9,145 nt of DNA from Gammaproteobacteria bacterium (GTDB lineage Bacteria > Pseudomonadota > Gammaproteobacteria > GRL18). Below are positions 6,424-9,145 of this stretch, in pieces (within the stretch, counting starts at the first letter, position 1; each line of letters opens with the position of its first letter). Where the stretch lies: assembly GCA_024511395.1 (NCBI GenBank), contig JANELJ010000065.1:1-9145 (forward strand). Reading direction: 5' to 3'. A program made the position numbers and the translations under genes. The notes below the pieces were generated by a model that saw only the letters and a list, made by a program, of their open reading frames with translations, was not told the DNA's origin and did not search any database.

Positions 6424-6539
6424 ATTAGGGCAATAAATAAAGAAATCAGTCAATTAGCAAAGCTTATTCATGTGTTTGGAGGATAAAATCGGTTATGATT
6501 GAATCTAGAGTTAAAGAAGTTATTAGCTGGATTTTTTAA

Positions 6540-7280
6540 GTGCAGATAAATACAGACAAATTAAATATAGGCCAGATCGATGTCTGGATCTGCCGGGCAG
6601 CACAGTGGTTTGAAAAAAAAGAAGTGTTCTTCTCAGAACTACCCCCTGAAGAACAGGAACGGGCATTACGTTTCAAATTTTCAGAACATAAAGACCGTTT
6701 TGTTATTTTTCATGGTTTTATGCGCAGGGTTCTGGGTAGCTATCTTGCTGTCGAGGCTTCTAGGGTGGTTTTTAAAACGGCTGAAAAAGGCAAACCTTAT
6801 CTTATCTCACCTGATAATAAGACATGTCCTTTAAATTTTAATCTTAGCCATACAGAAGATATTGCACTGCTTGCGGTTAGTTCCGGGCAGGAAGTGGGCA
6901 TTGATATTGAAAACAGGCAGCGTACCAGTGACTGGCAGGGGATAGCCCGGCGTTTTTGTACTCCTGAAGAACAGGACGCTCTGTTTTTAATAGAGGACAT
7001 GGCCGAGCAGAGAGAGGCATTTTATGACTTATGGACTCGCAAAGAAGCCTATATGAAAGTTCTGGGAAGCGGTCTGGCACTGTCACCCACTCAGTTCAGT
7101 CTGACGGTCGCACCAAAACCCTCGGCTCTGCTTAATCATCCTAGTAAGTATTACAGACCGCAAAAAAAGGTGATTTTTGAAACCATAAAACTGCCGAAAA
7201 ATCTGTCAGATTATTGTGCGACTCTGGCAGTGCAGGGCATTTTTACACAATATAAACTGATGGAGCCAGGCAGTTTATAA
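6540..7280 (+). CDS. Sfp-type 4'-phosphopantetheinyl transferase
   Basis: This enzyme moves the phosphopantetheine arm of coenzyme A onto a serine of carrier proteins, turning apo acyl, peptidyl or aryl carriers into active forms. The 246 residues match the two-domain Sfp class (AcpS is about half as long). Visible motifs are FNLSHT (100-105), GIDIE with magnesium ligands D122 and E124 (120-124), FCTPEE (139-144), and WTRKEAYMK (165-173) with E169 and K173. The start is GTG at 6540, because a TAA at 6537-6539 closes the frame directly upstream. I see no strong Shine-Dalgarno. No polyketide, peptide-synthetase or fatty-acid genes are in the window, so it probably serves carriers encoded elsewhere, possibly acting as the general transferase. 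The gene is divergent from the CHAD operon and its 3' end overlaps the lipoprotein gene by six bases in opposite orientation. Confidence 0.92.
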   Translation: MQINTDKLNIGQIDVWICRAAQWFEKKEVFFSELPPEEQERALRFKFSEHKDRFVIFHGFMRRVLGSYLAVEASRVVFKTAEKGKPYLISPDNKTCPLNFNLSHTEDIALLAVSSGQEVGIDIENRQRTSDWQGIARRFCTPEEQDALFLIEDMAEQREAFYDLWTRKEAYMKVLGSGLALSPTQFSLTVAPKPSALLNHPSKYYRPQKKVIFETIKLPKNLSDYCATLAVQGIFTQYKLMEPGSL

Positions 7281-7622
7281 TGGAGATTCATAAAAAATAT
7301 AGGGTGTAGCATAACCGCTAATCTCAAAATAAAGCTTCTTTTCTCCGGCATCGACTTTTAAATTGAAATTACTGTCCAGATAACCGTAGCCAAAGCGATA
7401 ATCCCTGGATTCCTTACCTGAAGTGCTTTGAGCGGTGGATAATTTATCAATTTTAATAAATCGCTGTACCAGTTTCTCTCCCATATATATATCCAGAACA
7501 CCATCAGTACCGGTCCAGTTCTGAATAGAGCGGCTGATCTTATTCTGTGACTCCTGCGTACAACCTCCAAGAACCAGTAAACCCACCACCATCATTCCTA
7601 AAACAATCAATTTTATCTTCAT
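7275..7622 (-). CDS. Small predicted lipoprotein, function unknown
   Basis: I do not recognise this 115-residue protein. It begins with a lysine-containing N-terminus (MKIK) and a hydrophobic stretch, then the lipobox LGGC with the acylated cysteine at position 21. Residue +2 is threonine, not aspartate, so sorting to the outer membrane is expected in a gammaproteobacterium. The mature part (22-115) is polar, with tyrosine and glycine-rich beta-like segments (DYRFGYGYLDSNF, KKLYFEISGYATPYIFY) and no cysteines. An AGGTAGAA sequence just upstream of the ATG is a fair Shine-Dalgarno. The gene lies alone between the adk terminator and the convergent transferase gene. The two stop codons sit side by side in TTATAA, giving a six-base overlap. 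The lipoprotein call is firm; no role can be proposed. Confidence 0.82.
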   Translation of the reverse strand: MKIKLIVLGMMVVGLLVLGGCTQESQNKISRSIQNWTGTDGVLDIYMGEKLVQRFIKIDKLSTAQSTSGKESRDYRFGYGYLDSNFNLKVDAGEKKLYFEISGYATPYIFYESPL

Positions 7623-7711
7623 ATTTTCTACCTGAATTTTAAACCCTAAAACCCTGCACCCGAAAACCAGCTCTTATTTTTCACGGATAGCATAAACACA
7701 GGAATGGCAAA

Positions 7712-7739
7712 ATATTACAGCACCAAACTCATATGTACA
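7712..7739 (-). promoter_or_regulatory. Possible promoter of the lipoprotein gene
   Basis: On the minus strand TGTACA (7734-7739) and TAATAT (7712-7717) are separated by 16 bases, between the adk terminator and the lipoprotein start. The -35 match is partial and the leader would be about 80 bases, so this is tentative. Confidence 0.25.
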
Positions 7740-7748
7740 GATAATAGA

Positions 7749-7784
7749 AAAAGCCCCGCTGTAATGGATTACAGAGAGGCTTTT
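7749..7784 (-). terminator. Intrinsic terminator after adk (two-sided)
   Basis: AAAAGCC (7749-7755) pairs with GGCTTTT (7778-7784), and inside it CTGTAA (7759-7764) pairs with TTACAG (7769-7774) around a four-base loop. Read on the minus strand, the stem ends in GGGGCTTTTT, a T-tract suited to ending adk transcripts about 35 bases after the adk stop. The A-rich flank gives a shorter T-run on the plus strand, so it may work both ways. Confidence 0.82.
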
Positions 7785-7818
7785 AAAAGTACAATATTTG
7801 TTTAAAGAAATAGCAGAA

Positions 7819-8460
7819 TTATTTTCCTAGTTTTTCCTTAATGGTGTCAATAACGGCATCACTGGAAGTGGCCTGAACAGTCAGTAACAGACCTTCTTTT
7901 TCATAGAAACCGGCCAGAGGTGCTGTTTTTTCATTGTAAACGTCCAGACGATTACTGATGGCTTCTTCAGTTTCGTCGTCACGCTGTACCACCGGGCCGT
8001 CGCACTTGTCACAAACACCTTCAACTTTAGGTGGGTTAGACTTAACATTATAGATTTCACCACACTTGGTACAGGTACGGCGAGTGGTCAGGCGATCCAG
8101 GATAACATCACGGGGTACGTCAATATTGATGACAGCGTCCAGTTCTTCGCCCATGTCGGCCAGTAATTCTTTCAGTGCTTCAGCTTGGGGAATAGTACGT
8201 GGGAAACCGTCCAGCAGATAACCGTTTTTGCAGTCGTCTTCTTTCAGACGATCACGCATAATGCCCATGATCAGTTCATCAGATACCAAGTCACCGGCTT
8301 TCATGGCTGCTTCTGCCTGTTTGCCTAGCTCGGTGCCTGCAGCAACAGCCGCACGTAGGATATCACCAGTAGAAATCTGAACAGAACCGTCCATCTTGGT
8401 TAATAATTTGGCTACAGTACCTTTACCGGCACCGGGTGCACCTAAAAGAATCAGTTTCAT
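7819..8460 (-). CDS. adk: Adenylate kinase with four-cysteine (zinc-type) LID
   Basis: Adenylate kinase interconverts ATP plus AMP and two ADP in the cytoplasm and is essential for energy balance. The 213-residue protein is the long-LID form. It shows the P-loop GAPGAGKGT (7-15), the AMP-binding region STGDILRAA (30-38), DGFPRT (84-89), and R124 in the DRLTTRR segment. The LID carries C130, C133, C150 and C153 (CTKC and CDKC). This zinc-binding arrangement is typical of Gram-positive and many other bacteria but absent from the E. coli enzyme. A strong Shine-Dalgarno (AGGAG) precedes the ATG. The gene is monocistronic: the terminator at 7749-7784 follows, and the sequence upstream is an ISAs1 remnant. 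The insertion left about 110 bases of native upstream DNA, which must hold the promoter. I cannot pick a convincing -35/-10 pair there. Confidence 0.97.
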   Translation of the reverse strand: MKLILLGAPGAGKGTVAKLLTKMDGSVQISTGDILRAAVAAGTELGKQAEAAMKAGDLVSDELIMGIMRDRLKEDDCKNGYLLDGFPRTIPQAEALKELLADMGEELDAVINIDVPRDVILDRLTTRRTCTKCGEIYNVKSNPPKVEGVCDKCDGPVVQRDDETEEAISNRLDVYNEKTAPLAGFYEKEGLLLTVQATSSDAVIDTIKEKLGK

Positions 8461-8572
8461 GAATAACTCCTGAAATAATATAAAAACGGAAAAATGTAAA
8501 ATTTAATCGAGAGAATATACACTTTTTTGAGTAAAAATAATAGTTGCTTTTTGATACATTTTATTAAAATAC

Positions 8573-8806
8573 CAGGGCGGGAGCATACTTTGATCAAAAT
8601 TTAACCAAATAATAATTTGGCCCTCATATCATCATCCCATGCTGCCTGTTTTAGCTTACCTTTCATACTGTCTTTAACAGGAGACAGTTTAGCGATATTA
8701 AGCGCAAAACGTCGAAACAATGCCATATTCTCAGGGCTGTCTCCTGTTCGTATTCTTGAATCATCTTCTTTAAAAACAACATCTAACACCCAGTGCTGAC
8801 TATTAT
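8573..8806 (-). mobile_element. ISAs1-family element remnant (right end)
   Basis: CAGGGCGGGAG at 8573-8583 fits an ISAs1-family terminus, which usually begins CAGGG. It lies 28 bases outside the stop of an ISAs1-like transposase fragment. The element is cut at about 8807 by the IS3-family element, and the remainder, including the other terminus, is not in the window. The terminal repeat cannot be confirmed without its partner. Confidence 0.6.
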
Positions 8807-8807
8807 T
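8601..8807 (-). pseudogene. ISAs1-family transposase, C-terminal fragment
   Basis: The minus-strand frame reads NNSQHWVLDVVF from 8807, then KEDDSRIRTGDSPENMALFR and a basic tail ending in FG before TAA at 8601-8603. ENSLHWVLDVxFxED, SRIRxG and ENMAxxRRxALN are strongly conserved at the C-terminus of ISAs1-family transposases. Only about 68 residues remain and the catalytic aspartates would lie upstream. The recognisable reading ends at about 8807, where the IS3-family material begins, and a TGA follows at 8814-8816. The fragment cannot encode an active transposase. A short perfect hairpin (CCAAAT/ATTTGG, 8605-8620) covers the 3' end. Confidence 0.85.
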
Positions 8808-8818
8808 GAGGTGTCATA

Positions 8819-9109
8819 ATGGGACAGAAACGAACATACAAACAATATTCTAAAGAATATAAAGAAGAAGCGGTAGCACTGGTTCCTGAACAGGGTTATT
8901 CAGTGCCAGAAGCGGCTAAATCACTGGTTATAGCCAGCAATATACTGTCTCTCTGGAAGAGTAAAACAGGATCTCAACCTGAAGGCAAGTCGTTGTCAGT
9001 TGATGGACGTGAAGAGCTGAAGCACTTACGTAAAGAAGTTAAAAATTTACGTATGGAGAAAGAGATTTTAAAAAAGGCCAGTGCCTTCTTTGCGAAAGAA
9101 ATGAAGTAA
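8819..9109 (+). CDS. IS3-family transposase OrfA
   Basis: OrfA is the DNA-binding, upstream product of IS3-family elements. It recognises the terminal repeats and forms the N-terminus of the OrfAB transposase. The 96-residue protein starts with a helix-turn-helix region (YSKEYKEEAVALV, GYSVPEAAKSLVIASNILSLWK, about 9-48). A coiled-coil, leucine-zipper-like segment follows (EELKHLRKEVKNLRMEKEIL, 65-84), with the typical ILKKASAFFAKE ending. It is complete for the family. Near its 3' end the heptamer A AAA AAG (9070-9076) is positioned for -1 frameshifting into orfB. Confidence 0.92.
   Translation: MGQKRTYKQYSKEYKEEAVALVPEQGYSVPEAAKSLVIASNILSLWKSKTGSQPEGKSLSVDGREELKHLRKEVKNLRMEKEILKKASAFFAKEMK
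9070..9076 (+). promoter_or_regulatory. Programmed -1 frameshift site (A6G)
   Basis: AAAAAAG lies in the A AAA AAG phase relative to orfA, the classic slippery heptamer of IS3-family elements. It governs the small share of ribosomes that make OrfAB transposase. Confidence 0.75.
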
Positions 9110-9145
9110 AATTTGATTTCATAAGAGACGAATCATCACATTATC
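9070..9145 (+). CDS. IS3-family OrfB start, reached by -1 frameshift (3' end outside window)
   Basis: The -1 frame from the slippery heptamer at 9070-9076 is open to the end of the window. After the shift it reads KKGQCLLCERNEVKFDFIRD, resembling the usual junction into OrfB (KFxFIxxx). OrfB carries the DDE integrase core, which lies beyond the window. There is no clear ATG for independent OrfB initiation in the visible part, so the OrfAB fusion is its probable product. Confidence 0.7.

Larger units (their letters stand above)
8807..9145 (+). mobile_element. IS3-family insertion sequence, left part
   Basis: This is the left part of an IS3-family element that runs off the window. It carries orfA, a slippery heptamer and the start of orfB. 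The boundary is placed at TGAGGTGTC (8807-8815) because IS3 termini begin with TG and ISAs1 homology stops there. That leaves only 12 bases before orfA, which is short, so the exact end is uncertain and the terminus may itself be damaged. Confidence 0.65.

Noticed and set aside
6355..6453. 33-codon upstream extension of the CHAD gene from a TTG
   Set aside because: The start is a weak TTG, a good -35/-10 pair (6395-6423) lies inside the extension, and the added residues show no family similarity.
6495..6539. 14-codon ATG open frame (MIESRVKEVISWIF) ending one base before the transferase GTG, with GGAGG 12 bases upstream
   Set aside because: It could be a leader peptide coupled to the transferase, but the ribosome-site spacing is long and nothing else supports translation. 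Left out as unproven.
1..9145. CRISPR array or cas genes accompanying the CARF nuclease
   Set aside because: No regularly spaced direct repeats and no Cas-like reading frames are visible on either strand.

Overview
The window reads as the chromosome of a gammaproteobacterium with moderate to low GC. Adk, RhlE, the Sfp-type transferase and the CYTH-like/CHAD protein all look gammaproteobacterial. A sulfur-oxidising or related environmental lineage is plausible, but the genus cannot be fixed from sequence alone. The block carries insertion-sequence material at both ends and includes several damaged genes.

Left end (1-866, + strand): the 3' part of an IS5-family transposase runs in from outside the window. 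Its end abuts a bacteriohemerythrin gene that has lost its first helix and first iron ligand, so the element appears to have interrupted that gene. A 121-base spacer with a perfect 16-bp inverted repeat then leads to an intact rhlE-type DEAD-box RNA helicase (988-2334).

Centre (2361-6354, - strand): four genes lie head to tail in the order CYTH-like/CHAD protein, ParA-type ATPase, NUDIX hydrolase, and a CARF-nuclease of the Card1/Can2 (DUF1887) type. A sigma70-like promoter lies just before the CHAD gene. CHAD and parA overlap as ATGA with a strong Shine-Dalgarno inside the CHAD 3' end, so the two are translationally coupled. CHAD domains bind polyphosphate, ParA/McdA ATPases position cellular cargo, and some NUDIX enzymes cut diphosphates or polyphosphate. 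My inference is a polyphosphate-granule positioning and processing module. The CARF-nuclease gene is broken by an amber codon and a frameshift. It is easily missed because only its C-terminal nuclease half forms a sizeable open frame. No cas genes or CRISPR array are present in the window.

Right part (6540-8460): a GTG-started Sfp-type phosphopantetheinyl transferase on + converges, with a six-base overlap, on a small lipoprotein gene on -. Next come a two-sided intrinsic terminator and adenylate kinase (-), whose LID carries four cysteines as in zinc-binding forms.

Right end (8573-9145): the 3' remnant of an ISAs1-family transposase, with a plausible CAGGG terminus, is cut by the start of an IS3-family element. 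That element has an intact orfA, an A6G slippery heptamer and the beginning of orfB in the -1 frame, which runs off the window.
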